Source: JBGSPL01 sp964511435
GTDB taxonomy: Bacteria; Patescibacteriota; CPR2; UBA1875; CAIMLA01
Direction: 5' to 3'
DNA length: 6,646 bases
Assembly (NCBI GenBank): GCA_964511435.1
Contig: CAZEFH010000021.1
Span: 1-6,646 of the forward strand
Shown: in pieces, positions 6,512 through 6,646 of the stretch
How the letters are laid out: each line of letters opens with the position of its first letter
How positions within the stretch are numbered: the first letter of the stretch is position 1
Position numbers and translations under genes: made by a program
The notes under the pieces: model-generated
Told to the model about the DNA's origin: nothing
The model's input: the letters and a program-made list of their open reading frames with translations, nothing else
The model's database searches: none

Positions 6512-6646
6512 TTAATTTTGAATTTTTTCGATAACTCTGAGTTTTGCACTTCGGCTGCGCGGATTAGCGGTAATCTCTTCTTCCGTCGCGGTAATCGGTT
6601 TCCTTGTCACCTGAACCACATCTGCTCGCTTACCACAGATACAACG
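6512..6646 (-). CDS. rsmH: 16S rRNA (cytosine1402-N4)-methyltransferase RsmH (MraW), C-terminal end
   Basis: Only the last 44 codons and a TAA stop are present; the 5' part lies beyond the right edge. RsmH uses S-adenosylmethionine to methylate N4 of C1402 in 16S rRNA and is normally one of the first genes of the dcw cluster. The fragment carries the family's C-terminal signature in order: CICG, then TRKPITATEEEITANPRSRS and, directly after it, AKLRVIE. The cysteine pair, the TxKPI element and the NPRSRSAKLR element are all where the family has them. It precedes ftsL by 35 bases, the classical arrangement. The fragment is short, but the signature is very specific. Confidence 0.93.
   Translation of the reverse strand, partial: RCICGKRADVVQVTRKPITATEEEITANPRSRSAKLRVIEKIQN

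Noticed and set aside
80..6646. Alternative genetic code (TGA read as glycine)
   Set aside because: All genes are open at full family length under the standard code with no in-frame TGA, and glycines at conserved motifs use GGN codons.
34..6646. A novel or undescribed biological system
   Set aside because: Every gene is a recognised dcw family member in near-classical order with intact key residues; nothing in the spacers or opposite strand suggests an added system.

Overview
The window is a single-strand block of the bacterial division and cell wall (dcw) cluster. All seven genes lie on the minus strand and are read from right to left: rsmH (3' end only), ftsL, ftsI (class B penicillin-binding protein), mraY, ftsW, murG and ftsQ. 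No RNA gene, mobile element, CRISPR array or clear terminator was seen, and no gene-free stretch exceeds 75 bases.

The likely source is a member of the Candidate Phyla Radiation (Patescibacteria), possibly Saccharibacteria. The clues are the compact gene order with no Mur ligase genes between ftsI and murG, the style of the MraY and MurG motifs (HESD instead of HEQN in MurG; a HKRNIPTMAG segment in MraY), and a short-read metagenome or single-cell type of contig end. This assignment is inference from remembered family patterns and was not tested by a search. The standard genetic code fits, because all genes are open full length with no in-frame TGA.

Layout: bases 1-33 are not genomic; they match the Illumina Nextera read-2 transposase adapter, so the true sequence starts at 34. 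Then come ftsQ (80-910), murG (885-2081), ftsW (1996-3225), mraY (3229-4290), a 73-base spacer, ftsI (4364-6091), a 43-base spacer, ftsL (6135-6476), a 35-base spacer and the end of rsmH (6512-6646). The four genes from mraY to ftsQ are packed tightly: 3 bases between mraY and ftsW, an 86-base overlap of ftsW and murG, and a 26-base overlap of murG and ftsQ.

Together the products make and use lipid II at the septum. MraY makes lipid I, MurG converts it to lipid II, FtsW polymerises it and FtsI cross-links it, while FtsL and FtsQ belong to the divisome complex that controls FtsW and FtsI. This is a conventional core region, and I found no undescribed system in it. The points worth a second look are the adapter remnant, the dual-coding ftsW/murG overlap, the ribosome binding sites embedded in upstream genes, the start of ftsI without a ribosome binding site, the absent Mur ligases and the stop-codon bias.
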